Positions 34,032 through 46,358 are shown, numbered from the stretch's first letter. The stretch: DNA of 64,000 nucleotides from Cavenderia fasciculata (GCF_000203815.1 NW_004457729.1:744674-808673); one strand, 5' to 3'. Made by a program: numbers and translations. The notes: generated from the letters alone by a model not told the origin.

Positions 34032-36938
34032 TTTTCTCGAAAAAAAATATATTATATATTCGGGTTCTAAACTGTTATTAGATATTTAAATAAATTATTA
34101 TATAATATATAATAAATTATATTTTGTTTTCTATAGATATAGATTGAGATATGGAATTAATATGATTTGACAATGAATATTGATTATTGATTTTCAAAAG
34201 GCGGCTTTTTTTTTTTTACAAAAAAGGAAACTAGTTTTTTTTTTTTTTTTTAAAAGGGAAATATGAAAATGTAAAATCACAAAGATGACGACTAAAATAT
34301 ATATTATATTTTGTAGTTGAGGTGGTGATGATCACTAATGGGTAAGGGTCTTTTTTAGAATATTTGTAATATCGGAAATTGGAATTTGGAAATTGGAAAT
34401 TGGAAATTAATTTGGTATATTATCTGACAAAAACTAATAGTAGATAGATCTGGATGATGAACAATTATAATTATTGTTATTATTATTTGTGGTTTCCAAC
34501 TACTTTTGTTTTTTTTTGTTGTTTAAATTAATTTTATAGTTAGTTACTAGTTGTAACCATTAAAGAAATATATATAATTGATTTAAATATATATTGCTGA
34601 TATGAATGGGAACAACGATATAAAGGGGGGGGGGGGTAGTCCAAATATTGGAAATAAATTAAATTGATTTGATGATTGTTGCTGCTAACTAGTTCTCGTT
34701 ATTATTATTAATATTATTAATATTATTATTATGATTGCACAAGCACTCTCCTCTATGAAATAGATTTAATAAAGGGGGGTGATCAACTTTGGTGGTTGGT
34801 TAACAATTGTGATGATCAACAACTTTTTTTAAATGATTGATTGATTGATTGATGTTGGCACTGTTACTATCTTCTTCTTATACTACTATATTGATATTGT
34901 TATATTATTCACCTTTTTGTCTCTGTCCCTGCTATCCTATTACTATCCACTACTATCAATAATAATAATAATAATAATAATAATAAGAATTATCACTTTC
35001 TGAACACATAAACACAGAAAGTTACATACATACACACACACACACACACACTATAATGGATGACGGTGAGTAGTGGTGGTGGGGAGTAGTCTAACGATTT
35101 GATGGATGCTTAAAAACTCATATAGATATTTAAAAGGGAATAAATTACCGGTAACACACATTTCATTTAAATCATCAGTGTTTTGTTTGAACCGTCCGCT
35201 TCGAATGATTTAAATCAGCAATCGAGGTAGGTAGGCAAGGCAAATAGAGAGAGGGGGGGATCGATATTTTGGTCATGACCATCCATCTCTTCAACCACAA
35301 CCACCACCAACAACAACGAACCATCCCACCAACCAACGACAAAACCCTGAATATAAAAAAAAAAAAAAAAAAAAAAACTGTTGATTGAAAAACTCACATC
35401 GAGTTCAATGTTTCCATTGACTGTGATGATGTTGATGATGATGATGATGATGGAAATAAGTGTGTGTGAGTGAATGAGTGTGGTGATATATAGTGATGAT
35501 TAGATTAATCTAAAATGGAAATGTGTTTGAATGATGTGGGTGTGTTTAATTCCAATGAATTGTAGTATCGATCGGTAGACTGACTGACTGCCAAACACTT
35601 TTACTTTAAATGAATGTGTGTGTGTTTGTGTGACTCGCTATCTTTACAACATTATTGTTTAGAACACTCACTACTACTACTACCATAGTGATTATTTCCA
35701 TTTAAGGTAAGGATCCTTCATATCATATAATTGTGTAAACATGTTTAAAAGAGGGAAACAAAAAAAAATGTGGAGGATGAGGAATTGATTAGATCATACA
35801 GATCCTTTTTTGTTATTGTTATTGTTGTCAATGTGTGAATTGGATCCAATCCAATCCAATCCAATCCAATGCCATTGGATTGAATGAATGAGGCTCAATG
35901 ATGATGATGAATGAATATACATACTTTTTTTTTTTTGGGGGGAGAGAGTCAAATTAATGATGGATCATCCAATTGGGAAAAAATAAAAGGGAATGGTTAA
36001 ACAAAATTGTTAACTGTATGAATATGGTATGGTTGGTATGATTGATTATTATTATTATTATAATATTCGAAGAGGTGTAGTGTAATAATATATTATATCA
36101 CTCTACTACTCTACTACATTTTAATAAATATATATTTTATATAAATATTAGATAGAGATATATATATTCATATTAGTATAATGTGGGATGAGATCATTAG
36201 ATCTGATTGGTCGGGAGATTAAAAAACTATAGTCGATCAATAAAAAAAAAGAGATGATAAAATAGAAACCATACCTTTTTAAAAATGTTAAAATGAATTT
36301 AAATTAGGGAATTCGGAATTCTGTAGCAATGTTGCTAGTGTGATTGGCTGGTGGTGTTGAATTTAAATGTCGACGCTTAATTAATTATTAGTATTATTAT
36401 TATTTTTATTACTAAAGGTATTGGAGTGAACAGTCAAGTTAATTTGTCTTTTTATCTTTAGGTTTGGTGATGAAAAGTAAAAAAGTAGTATTATGACATC
36501 AACAACAATAACAACTCTTTTTATCTATACTAAATATATAAATATATATATCTATCTCTCTCCTATCTCTCTCTTTTCTCTATCTATCTCTCTTGATATA
36601 TTTAATATGTCATAGTTAACTCTTTTTTAACTCTGATGTGTACAACTACAACAACTGAATGAATGAATGAATGATTGATTGATTATAACTCTGACTATTA
36701 TGTTTGTATTTTCTCTCTTTTTACACACACACAAACAACACAGTCGCTCGCTTATTAATTTGCTTACAATTGTTTTTTTTCCAGTAGATAATTATCTATC
36801 AAATATTCTTCTGTGTTTGTTGTTGTCCTGTATGTCTGTTTGTCTCTCTCTCTCTTTCTCATATGTAGAAAAAAAACTTTGTTGTTTCTTTTGGTAGATA
36901 GACAAAGATAAAGGTCTCTCCTCTCCCTCATCGCTGAC
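34032..36938. other. Long gene-free region upstream of the histidine kinase
   Basis: About 2.9 kb with no convincing gene. It is full of simple sequence: a run of 12 G (34625-34636), AAT repeats near 34960-34984, an AC microsatellite near 35033-35051, poly(A) near 35357-35378, and CCAAT-type repeats near 35848-35870. Presumably includes the histidine kinase promoter. Unusually long for a genome whose other intergenic spacers are often under 300 bp. Confidence 0.55.
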
Positions 36939-38054
36939 ATGTTAAATATGCAATGCTGGGTTGATGATGATGACAATGTTTTGAAGAGGCAACTCGCTGG
37001 TTGAAGCCCCCCCCCCATGAAACAGAACTATTTAATATCTATTCGCATATCTACATAATCGAGCTTGCCATAAGAGAGGCTTTAAACGATCATGATCGTT
37101 TTTTTCCTAAATAGGACCGCGAAAACAGTTACTTATTTTGGTCATCCAACCTCGCCAACTACTGTTATCAACAAAGCCCATCCAACAGAGAGAGAATAGC
37201 CACTTTAAGAGCTCTCACCATCCATGTACTTGTTTTAGTTTTTATGATTTCAAAGATGAACCAATTGAATTTACAGACAGAGTTGGTTGATGATCGCAAA
37301 AGCTCGTTTCAAATAGGAGAAAGGACAAACGATACCCTGAACAAAAGATAAAAAAAACAAAAAAATCATACCTTTTCTAGATTGGTGCCTAATTTGGTAA
37401 AAAAGTTGAACCGCCTCGAGGTTTGTTCGTTTGATCGCTTGAATTTAAACTAAACTAAACTTTTCCTCTCTCTCTTTCTATTTTCTCTCGGCTTCTTTTC
37501 TTTCTCTCTTTTGCTTTTATATATAAATGATTAATCATCAAAGAAGATTAGGTTTACGTATGATGCAATGAACAAACAGGATAGATAGAAAGAAAAAAAA
37601 AAAAAAAGAAAATGGTCATCGACAATGTTTGTAATCCTCCTTCCTTTTGGCGCAAAGAGACATTTAAAAAAATGTACACCTTTATTATGATGGGGGCTGG
37701 GGGGTTTGTTGTTTAAATATCTTTTTCATGTATTAATGGATGATTTTCTGTTTGGCTTATCGGGCAGTCCAGATTTGCAAAAAAAATGTGAGGGTTTTTG
37801 AAGCGATAGGAGGGTTTCTTCTTGAAAAGAGTTTGCACCGATTCGTGTAAAATGATTTGACCAATCACCAGACGATCATTCATAGTCTCACCCCTCCTTT
37901 GAATTTCGACGATACAACAACAACAATTTTCGAAAGATCTACCATGGTGGTTGTTTTGTCACTACATCATCAAAAAGAAGAGTTTCCAGATGAGCCCATT
38001 ACACTTTGGTTGTTCGATGCAGATGTTGTTGTGTTGGTCAATAGATTAGTTTAA
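36939..38054 (+). pseudogene. Coding-like patches, decayed or unrecognised multi-exon gene
   Basis: Several plus-strand frames with protein-like, GC-richer composition separated by AT-rich DNA: 36939-37004 (MLNMQCWVDDDDNVLKRQLA), 37115-37351 after a good T-rich AG acceptor (contains SYLFWSSNLANYCYQQSP and RERIATLRALTIHVLVLVF), 37612-37716 (VIDNVCNPPSFWRKETF), 37736-37801 (DDFLFGLSGSPDLQKKCEGF), and 37857-38054 (FPDEPITLWLFDADVVVLVN). The pieces share one strand and read like one gene, but donors and phases do not link cleanly. Either exons of a gene with unusual structure or a pseudogene. No family recognised. The palindrome AAACGATCATGATCGTTT (37084-37101) sits just before the second patch. 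Confidence 0.35.
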
Positions 38055-38080
38055 CTGAAATGGGTACTGTCAATGACTGA

Positions 38081-39499
38081 TTACTTTTTACGATTCAAGA
38101 TTTGTAATTTCAATATTTCAAATAAATCATTACTACTATTATTATTATTATTTTGAGTTGAAAAGATTGGAGGAGATGATATTGAATTTTGAGATAAAGA
38201 TAAACCTTGAGAAGAAGAAGATGATGAAATAGGAGGAGAGGGTAATGAAGGGGAAATGGGAAGAGGAGGAGCAGGTAGAGCAAGTACAGCAGGTAGAGAT
38301 TTAGATCTTCTTCCTCCAGCAGGCTTTGGTTTTGCTGTTAATTGTTCGTTTTGATAGATCAATTCTACAATTTCTTCGTGTGTTTTTGGACAAAGACTGT
38401 CACATTCTGCATTGCGTCTTGTCGTGTATTCACGATGACGATTGACAAGTGTCTGTCTGTCACCTGTCATTTTCATATTCACCTTTTTCAACAATTCCTT
38501 TACTTGTTTGGTTTTCATTAAATGATAACATAGTTTTGGTAATGGTGTTAGTTTTACACAAACTAATTGTTGATTATTATTATTATTATTAATATTATTA
38601 TTATTATTATTTGGAGTTGGACTATCAATACAAGAATCCATATGTTTTTCAAGGAATCTTGATACAATCATTGCTTTACAAAATGGACATGAAATCTTGT
38701 CAGGTGTCGGTAATGACAATGTAACAACTTGGTCAGAGTTATTATTATTATTGTTGTTGTTGCCCAAGTCACCCAAAGTTAATTCATCGTCACTCTCACT
38801 AATTGATTTTCTTTTCTTCTTTGGACTCTTTTTCTTTTTTGAATCAAATATATCATCATCATCATCATCATCTGATAGAGTAGTGGGAGCTGTTGTTGTA
38901 GACAATGATGCAGATGCAGACATTGACCGTGTTGTCATTCTTCTTGTAGATGCAATTGGTTGAGATTGATTTTGAGTAGTATCTGGAGATGCTGACAATC
39001 TTTTCTTTCTCTTTGTAAATGGTGTTGGTGTTAAAGTATTAGTTGTCGATGTGGAAGTGGAAGTGGAAGTAGTATTATTATTATTATTATTACTTCCAAA
39101 TAAATCATCGTCGTCATTGTCAGCATTTTGTTGTTGTTGTTGTTGATTATTATTTGTATTTGTTAAAAGTAGTAGAGGTTGAGTTGGTTGTACCGATTGT
39201 ACTTTCTTATACTCGTGTACCAAGTCATCCAACAACCTATTATTCTTAATGTCGATTGATGTTGCTGCTTTTCTGCATACCGGGCAATGCAACTTTTGTT
39301 GTTGAAAGTGTTGTCTTATACATAGCGAACAGACTACAAACAACAATAATAGTATAAATAAATACATCCGTCTATCTATATATCTATCAATTAACATACA
39401 ATTATGAGAACACAATGGAATCATCATGCAAGTGGTATACAAGTCATAGCATATTGGACATCTCAATAAATCTTCTATTTTATCCATTCTATTATCCAT
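38081..39499 (-). CDS. rad18: E3 ubiquitin ligase RAD18
   Basis: Two exons on the minus strand, 39499-39400 and 39333-38081; 450 aa. Ubiquitinates PCNA with RAD6 to trigger translesion synthesis. N-terminal C3HC4 RING: LLRCPICYDLY, then CSHNFCSLCIRQHF and HCPVCRK. UBZ4 finger: ISCPFCKAMIVSRFLEKHMD followed by SC. SAP domain: LPKLCYHLMKTKQVKELLKK through LVNRHREY, then NAECDSLCPKTHEEIVE, highly similar to animal RAD18. Linkers are Asn/Ser/Gln-rich. The 66-nt intron lies inside the RING, is a multiple of three and has no stop (see findings). An in-frame Met at residue 5 is an alternative start. Confidence 0.94.
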   Translation of the reverse strand: MDNRMDKIEDLLRCPICYDLYTTCMMIPLCSHNCMLIDRYIDRRMYLFILLLLFVVCSLCIRQHFQQQKLHCPVCRKAATSIDIKNNRLLDDLVHEYKKVQSVQPTQPLLLLTNTNNNQQQQQQNADNDDDDLFGSNNNNNNTTSTSTSTSTTNTLTPTPFTKRKKRLSASPDTTQNQSQPIASTRRMTTRSMSASASLSTTTAPTTLSDDDDDDDIFDSKKKKSPKKKRKSISESDDELTLGDLGNNNNNNNNSDQVVTLSLPTPDKISCPFCKAMIVSRFLEKHMDSCIDSPTPNNNNNNINNNNNNQQLVCVKLTPLPKLCYHLMKTKQVKELLKKVNMKMTGDRQTLVNRHREYTTRRNAECDSLCPKTHEEIVELIYQNEQLTAKPKPAGGRRSKSLPAVLALPAPPLPISPSLPSPPISSSSSSQGLSLSQNSISSPPIFSTQNNNNNSSNDLFEILKLQILNRKK

Positions 39500-39725
39500 T
39501 CTATTATCATGATGCTGACAGTGTCTTACTACTACTACTAATACTGCTATACATGTATTGATTATCTAAAAGTAGAGAAGAGAAAGACGAGTGTAATGAA
39601 AATTGAAAACTTTAGACTACTGTACTTTCATGATCGTCTAGTTCATTTCAAACTTTTAATCTATTTTATACTTCATTTGTCAAATAGATAACAGACAGAT
39701 AAGATATAGAGACAGACATACAGAA
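39500..39725. promoter_or_regulatory. Bidirectional promoter of RAD18 and PEX1
   Basis: Only 226 bp separate the start codons of the divergent RAD18 (-) and PEX1 (+) genes, so both promoters must lie here. AT-rich; no specific element identified. Confidence 0.6.
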
Positions 39726-42700
39726 ATGGATTTATATGTTACATTGAGACATAGTCCTAATTGTTTTGTCAATCTACCTTTAAAGATTGCTCATACTCTT
39801 GCTCAAGTATGTATACATATACATATACATATAATACCCTTCCTTTTATTTGACTAATTTGTTATATATATATATATCTTAGAGAAATGAATCAACCCAA
39901 TTAATATTAGAATTGAAATGGTATGATAAAGCAAATAAAGAGGATAAATATGCTTTTGTTGGATGGTCTGGTGGTAGTAGTAGTAGCATGGGTAATAACC
40001 ATCATCATCATCACAATGATTCATTAGAGATGAGTCAAGAGATGGCACAGTGCTTGGGATTGGTAGAAGGTCAGATGATTCGTTTAAAGGCTGCTTCGGC
40101 GAGTGCAGTACAGAAAGCAACTACTGTAGAGGTGGAACCAGTGACTAGCGACGATTGGGAGATCTTAGAGGTACATGCCGAGTATCTAGAGGAACAATTG
40201 TTGAATCAAATCAACGTTGTATCAAGTGGTCAGATCATTCCAATTTGGATACACCAAAAGATTGTAATTCATTTACGTGTAATTGATGTTACACCGAAAT
40301 CATCGTCATCATCATCATCTAATCAACCATCGGCTGTCAAATTGTCAAATGATTCAGAGATTATAGTTGCACCTAAACCTCGTAATATTCCATCATCCTC
40401 TTCATCCTCATCATCTCGGTCTTATAATTCATTACTTCCACGTCACCTTTATATTCAACAAGAATCATCTTTAGTTGACTCAGACAACAATGGACTATTG
40501 TCTTCAACAACAGTATACATATCATTAAATGCAATGAAAGAATATGAATGGAATCAAGGTGATATAGTTGAAATCAGTCAAATCAAATCAAAAGATCAAT
40601 TACCCTCAATACTACAATCATCAAGTGAATCAACAGATGCTGAAGATAATCAACAACAACAACAACAACAAGGACAACAACAACAACAACCAATAATTAA
40701 AAGAAAATGTATTTATGCTAGAGTTTATAGTTCCCAAGAGGTTGTTGGAAAATTGATAGTAAAAAGTGATCAACATATAATTGTTGGAAAGAATCTTAGA
40801 TATCTTTTACAATTAAATGTTAATACACAGATCAAAGTTAGAATATTGCCATCTCATTCTATTCCAATTTGTCCAATCAGTGGAGTACAAATCAAACAGG
40901 TGGTGTGGCGTAACAGTCCTCTTGAATTTGCACCAAAACCTCCTAGAATCTCACTACTCCCTCCACAACTATTACACCAAGTCGTCAAAGAATGGTCACA
41001 TATTTATTTAAAAGAAAACAACAAAGACAATCAACAACAACCTAAAGCGATGGTTCCATTAGTAAATGGATCAATTATAACTATTCCACCAATTAAAAAT
41101 TATTCAACCAATTCAATTGATATTCAATTTCATTTTAATCAACAACAACAACAACAACAAATGTCATCTCAACAACAACAACAGGGAGGTGGTAATAGAC
41201 AAATGCATCCACAACAAAGACAAAATAATCAAGAATTATTAAATGTAATTGGAAATGTACTTAGTAATCAAATTGATAATTTAGTTGATCAACCTAATCC
41301 TCAACAACAACAACAACAACAATCATCTCAGTCATCTCAACAAAATCAATATCAATTAATTCATGGAGTATTTATGATAAATGATGAAATATTTAATCAA
41401 GATAGAATGATTATATCATTTGAAAAGAATGATGGTAGTAAATTGGAACCATTGGAAGATTATGTAGATATTAGTGATAGATTGTTTGATAGAATTGGTG
41501 GTATGGATAAATTGATTGATCAAGCCAAAGACTATTTATCGTTACTCGTTAGAAAGGATTATGGAATGTTACGTAACCAACTCAATGCACCTGGAAATGG
41601 TGGTGTGTTGATCACTGGATCACACGGATCTGGTAAATCAATGTTGGCTAGTGCTTTGGCAGGTTACTATGTTCACCTTGACGAATCATTAACATTTGTC
41701 GTTCGTTTAAATTGTCAATTACTCAAAGAAACAAAGGTCGAACGTATTAGACAAACTCTAACTCCAATCTTTACAAGAGCATATCTTTCAAAACCTTCTA
41801 TTATCATTTTAGAAGATTTAGATATTATACTTCCAAATCCAAATGAACAAGATGTAAATATTAAATTAAAATATTAAAATATTATTTATATTGATCAATA
41901 TTTTATTCTATTTTTCTTAGCCTGGATCAAAAATTAGATGTTTACAAATATCAAATTATATTAAAAAATTGATTGGAGTTTGTAGAGATCGAAATGCACC
42001 AATTGTATTGATTGCCACGAGTCAATCTATACAATCATTGTACAAGGATTTCCAAACCCCCGATGTAATGGGGTTGACACTTGAAATCCAACCACCATCA
42101 AGAGATGACCGTGCAGACATTTTCTTTAAATTGTTAAAGAGGTTGGATTTACAAGTCGAAGATGACAATGAAAAAGTGGCACTTGGACGATTTGCTTCAT
42201 CTCTAGAGGGTTATCTTGGATGTGATATTGAAAGATTAATAGAGCGTGTCATTTATCTTAATCGTAGTAATAGTAATAATAATAATAATCCACAACAATC
42301 GACAGTGACATTAAAAGGAATGCATTTGGCCAAAGAAGGATATACACCCATTTCACTCAAAGGTGTTAAATTACATCAATCAGATGCAGGCAAATGGAAT
42401 GATATTGGTGGATTAAAAGATGTAAGGTCCATGATGAAAGAGACGATTGGGTGGCCTAGTAAATACCCCCTTCTCTTTGCGTCGGCACCTATCCGTATGC
42501 GTAGTGGATTGTTGTTGTACGGCCCACCGGGTACAGGCAAGACGATGCTAGCGTCGAGTATTGCGGGTGAGTGCGGACTCAATTTTATCAGTGTCAAGGG
42601 TCCAGAGTTGCTTAACAAGTATATTGGGTCTAGTGAACAGGGTGTACGAGACATCTTTTCACGTGCGTCGTCTGCATCGCCTTGTGTACTCTTTTTTGAC

Positions 42701-43606
42701 GAGTTTGACTCGATTGCGCCGCGTCGTGGACACGATAGCACCGGTGTGACCGATCGTGTTGTCAACCAGTTTCTCACTGAACTCGATGGTGTAGAGGGAT
42801 TGGCAGGTGTCTATGTCTTGGCGGCTACCAGTCGTCCCGACCTCATCGACCCCGCTCTCCTCAGACCGGGTAGACTCGACAAGTCACTCTACTGCAACAT
42901 TCCAGAACGAGATGAGCGTCTAGAGATCATCACCATCCTCGCCAACAAAATGCGTATTGACGAAGAGTCACAAAACTCTTTGGCCGAGTTGGCAGACACC
43001 TCTGAAGGGTACACTGGTGCCGATCTCAGAGCCATCATGTACAACTCTCAATTGAAATCAATTCATGAATTAATGCATAAAAAAGAACAAGAAAAGAAAG
43101 AAAAAAGAGAAAAAGAGGAAAATGATAAACAACTTGGAGGTGGAGTAGCAGGAGTTGGAGGAGAAAGTATTTTAGGAAATAATATAGTTATTTTTGAAAA
43201 TATTGAAAATAATAATAATAATAATAGTAGAATGACAAATGAACAAAGAAACAAATTAATTCAAAAGATTGATGAAATTAAAACAACATTTGGTCAACAA
43301 ATAGATGATGAAAATAATAATAGAAATAATAATAATAATAGTAATGGAAATAATGAACAACCAATAATCAAGAAAATTCATTTTGAAGAATCTTTTAAAC
43401 AATCATCTCCATCGGTTCCTCCATCTGAAAGAACACGTTATGAAAAAATGTTTGTATCATCAAATTATTATATAATTAGTGTTTGTATTAGTTAGTAGTA
43501 TTAATATATTATTATTATTTACATTTCTAGATATAAAAACTTTTTAAAAGAGAGAGGATCTGTGACAGGTACGAAAAAAGAAGGAATGAAACAAACTTTG
43601 GCATAA
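39726..43606 (+). CDS. pex1: Peroxisome biogenesis factor 1 (AAA ATPase)
   Basis: Four exons: 39726-39806, 39883-41853, 41921-43449, 43531-43606; 1218 aa (human about 1283). With PEX6 it extracts ubiquitinated PEX5 from the peroxisome membrane. N-terminal double-psi-barrel region includes VEPVTSDDWEILEVHAEYLE, a PEX1 hallmark. D1 ATPase has Walker A GSHGSGKS and Walker B-like IIILEDLDII; D2 has GPPGTGKT, LFFDEFDSIAPRRG and the SRH region ATSRPDLIDPALLRPGRLD. Poly-Gln and poly-Asn insertions lie between domains. The last intron uses a GTTTGT donor, giving RYEKIYKNFLKERGSVTG and the end KQTLA. D2 is GC-richer than the rest. Confidence 0.95.
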
Positions 43607-44541
43607 TAATAATAATAATAATAATAAACATATTCCAGCCTTAAACTTGGCTTTATCCGGCTATCCTTTGAATCAACTCGATTTATTTTCATTATTTCAT
43701 GTCAAGACCTTCTTGCCACACTTTAACAGAGTTTTATCCAATATGTCCAAATATGATAGATCAAGAATTGATTGTCTAAATATATCTATAAATGTAACAA
43801 CCATCAATAAATATTCTTAACCTAAATTGCCTTCAAACCCAACGTTGGATTTTTAAAACAATAAAATTGAAACATCTCTGGCGCCTTTCTTTCATATTCT
43901 CTAAAAAAAAAATGGTCTTTTATTGGTATTTAATTATTTGCACAGAGGCCAACCATTTTTCATACCAACGTTGATGAGCTTGCAGATAACCTCATAATAT
44001 TTGTGGTGATTGAATATTGTTCGAGATAGGTCACCTCGAACGTACTTACAGATACCAAAGGTACTAACCCTTCCCAGTAGTTCTCAGTAATCTTTTTATT
44101 CATTTATCACTACTTTTATTCATATATTGATTTTGTTTGATATAGAAGATAGGATTGAAGATAAATATAGTTGGGGGAATACAGTATTGGACAAGATTAC
44201 TTACATTGTGGATGCCAACGAGATCAGATGCAACAAGTCGGTAAATTTAGATTCGCAAATATTATAGCGCCAAAAAAAATATTTTTTTGGAAATATCAGA
44301 GTATATATTAGAGTGTTATCTTCTTCTTGACTCATTCTTCTTGAGGATCTATGCAAAGAAGTTTCAATTTGTTTCGTCACACTGCCAGATTTTTTTACTT
44401 TTTCTAAATTGTTTAAAAGAATACCCCCGTTTTGCTCAACGGAAAGAACAATTGGAGGATGTCTAAACCAACATACATTAAAATTATCAAAATAATGTTA
44501 AACTACTTACTTGCAAAACTACCAAACGTAAAAAGTGTTAT
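43607..44541. other. Degenerate region with coding-like scraps
   Basis: No intact gene. Three plus-strand patches look protein-like: 43632-43820 (LNLALSGYPLNQLDLFSLFH after a TTCCAG acceptor), 43952-44029 (TIFHTNVDELADNLIIFVVI) and about 44138-44238 (EDKYSWGNTVLDKITYIVDA followed by a GTAAAT donor-like site). They may be exons of one unrecognised gene or the remains of one. Between them the frames are interrupted and AT-rich. Confidence 0.35.
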
Positions 44542-44745
44542 ATGCTAAAAACAAACTCGCTCTTCATTTCGTTATTGATAATGGGTCAGAGAAAAAAACA
44601 CTCAGCTCCAAAAAAAAATAGTATTAAGAGTAGTAAGAGTAATAAAAACAGTAGTAAGAGTAAAAAGAGTAGGGGTAGCAAGATACAAAACTTTAACTCT
44701 ATAGACAAGCCTAGAAGAGCTTCTTGGATGAAAACCAACCTCTAA
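44542..44745 (+). CDS. Small Lys/Ser-rich frame, 67 aa (54 from second Met)
   Basis: Begins MLKTNSLF; the internal start MGQRKKHSAPKKNS is a more natural N-terminus. Composition is almost all Lys, Ser, Asn and Arg (for example SSKSNKNSSKSKKSRGS), so chance or a fragment of a basic tail is as likely as a gene. It ends six bases before the hairpin at 44751. Confidence 0.2.
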   Translation: MLKTNSLFISLLIMGQRKKHSAPKKNSIKSSKSNKNSSKSKKSRGSKIQNFNSIDKPRRASWMKTNL

Positions 44746-44750
44746 AACAG

Positions 44751-44854
44751 GGTGTCCTTGTTGCAACATCAGCTAATTGAATTGCAATGATGGTGTCTCA
44801 TACTACTAAATGAATACCATTGATTCAATTAACTGATGTTGTAAAAGGATGACC
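44751..44854. ncRNA. Imperfect long hairpin, possible small-RNA precursor or MITE-like element
   Basis: The arm GGTGTCCTTGTTGCAACATC (44751 onward, continuing AGCTAATTGAATTGCAATG) pairs with the reverse complement of CATTGATTCAATTAACTGAT through GATGACC (ending 44854). About 34 of 40 positions match, with bulges, around a loop of about 25 nt. No promoter or family can be assigned; strand of any transcript is unknown. Confidence 0.45.
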
Positions 44855-44968
44855 AATCTATCCTAGCTACACACACACCACCGCCTCTATGTATGTATGT
44901 ATGTAATAATAGATAGATATCTCGAGTTGAAGAGGTTCTTTTAATATATCATTTCTTTTATTTATTAT

Positions 44969-45556
44969 TTACATCTTGGAAGAGAGTTTTAAAGTAGGTG
45001 AAAAGTATCGAGTGTGCAAGTAGTTGTATATTGTCGTGTTGCCTTGTTTGGCAATTCGATCCATCACTGTTGTATTTGGTGTGTAATCTGGTGACCATTC
45101 CTGTATGAGGTGTTGGAGTGTATCTAATGTCGCATTGGGGTGATAACAATATGCATGTATACTAGATATTCTCTTGTTGGTGGTGTCGTCTACTGCAGTA
45201 GACAACATGTTGGTCTGCTGAGGTAGTATACTAATATAATGTTTAACAAAGCACCATGGCATTGCGAATCTTCCAATCATTCCATAGTTTTTCAATCTGA
45301 CAATCTGTTTACCTTTGATAAACAAATCAATATCTCGCATCATAGAGAACTCTCCAGCCAGCTGATACACATAGTCTTTTTCTTCTGCAATTCGATTATC
45401 AATACTTGAAATGTTTGCAATCTCTTGAAAGATTCTTCTTTGAATCGTTATATCCCTAAATACATTTATAAATGTAATGATACCAATAGACGATGATGAT
45501 GTCATTATTTCTATAGTTATCTCTATAGAAATGACTTTAATAAAATAAATGATCAA
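44969..45556 (-). CDS. Short ankyrin-like family protein, 195 aa
   Basis: Single open frame. After a weak leader (a better start may be the Met before TSSSSIGI, residue 18) comes ITFINVFRDITIQRRIFQEI, the N-terminal motif shared with the proteins starting at 18394, 49718 and 62633. Then helical segments (DYVYQLAGEFSMMRDIDLFI, ATLDTLQHLIQEWSPDYTP, DRIAKQGNTTIYNYLHTRYF) like one or two ankyrin-type hairpins. It is much shorter than the paralogues (545-631 aa) and may be a truncated copy. Function unknown. Confidence 0.6.
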   Translation of the reverse strand: MIIYFIKVISIEITIEIMTSSSSIGIITFINVFRDITIQRRIFQEIANISSIDNRIAEEKDYVYQLAGEFSMMRDIDLFIKGKQIVRLKNYGMIGRFAMPWCFVKHYISILPQQTNMLSTAVDDTTNKRISSIHAYCYHPNATLDTLQHLIQEWSPDYTPNTTVMDRIAKQGNTTIYNYLHTRYFSPTLKLSSKM

Positions 45557-46358
45557 TAGAAACCCTTGTTTGGTCTATTCCAAAAAATATCTATTTTCCA
45601 AATTAAATAATTAATTTAAATATTAATATTATTTCTATATTATAAATAGATACAAATGTTGTTATTATTGTTTTATTATTTCTATTCTATTCTATTTTTA
45701 TTCATACATTTAATTTAATTTAATTTTTTGATTGAATGAACATGGTGTCATTTGCATATTTTTCTAATTGTTTTCCTTCTAAACAGAATTGTAAACAATT
45801 CAGCACCTATGCTTTGATACATCTTTTGTGTTTGAAGCCAAGCATTTCCAATCCACTCGATCATACCCTTTGTCGCGAGCGATCTTGCATAGATTCAACA
45901 ACTTTTTGTATATATTAAAAATACAACATTTGGATATTCATTTGAAAGGTCAACGAAACGGGGAGAAATGGCCTTGCATGGTTGGCACCACATATTCATA
46001 TATAGGTTCGTCTTTTAGAAAAAGATGACAAACTAAATTAATATCTTTTTCATACAATTATTATTATATTAGTTTCTAAAGATTTATGATACTCCATTGT
46101 CAATTATCTTTGATTATCTTTGCAAACAAATAAATAAATATTAAAAAGTACAATTAGATGAACTGTCAGAACCCCTAATATATAGTTTACACCCACTAGA
46201 GGGTGTTTGTAATAATAAAAATAATAATAAACATATAGTTTTTATCCCTGTATACCATCATTAGACTATTTATACAATTTAAATTTTAATTTAATTTAAT
46301 TTTTCAATTTTACTTCATCTGCACCATCTTGTTTCCCTCTTGATTTAATAAAAAATCA
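45557..46358. other. Intergenic region with a short coding-like patch
   Basis: About 800 bp. Mostly AT-rich. A 66-codon plus-strand frame at 45828-46028 (contains QHLDIHLKGQRNGEKWPCMV) is GC-richer than its surroundings but has no recognised domain or flanking exons. The string TTTGATTATCTTTGCAAACAAATAAATAAATA-like near 46105-46139 resembles the 5' leader of the lectin gene near 49700-49745. No other feature seen. Confidence 0.35.

Noticed and set aside
36679-36897. 72-codon hydrophobic frame
   Set aside because: Composition (Phe, Leu, Ser from T-rich DNA with CTCTCT and ACACAC repeats) is what AT-rich simple sequence produces by chance.
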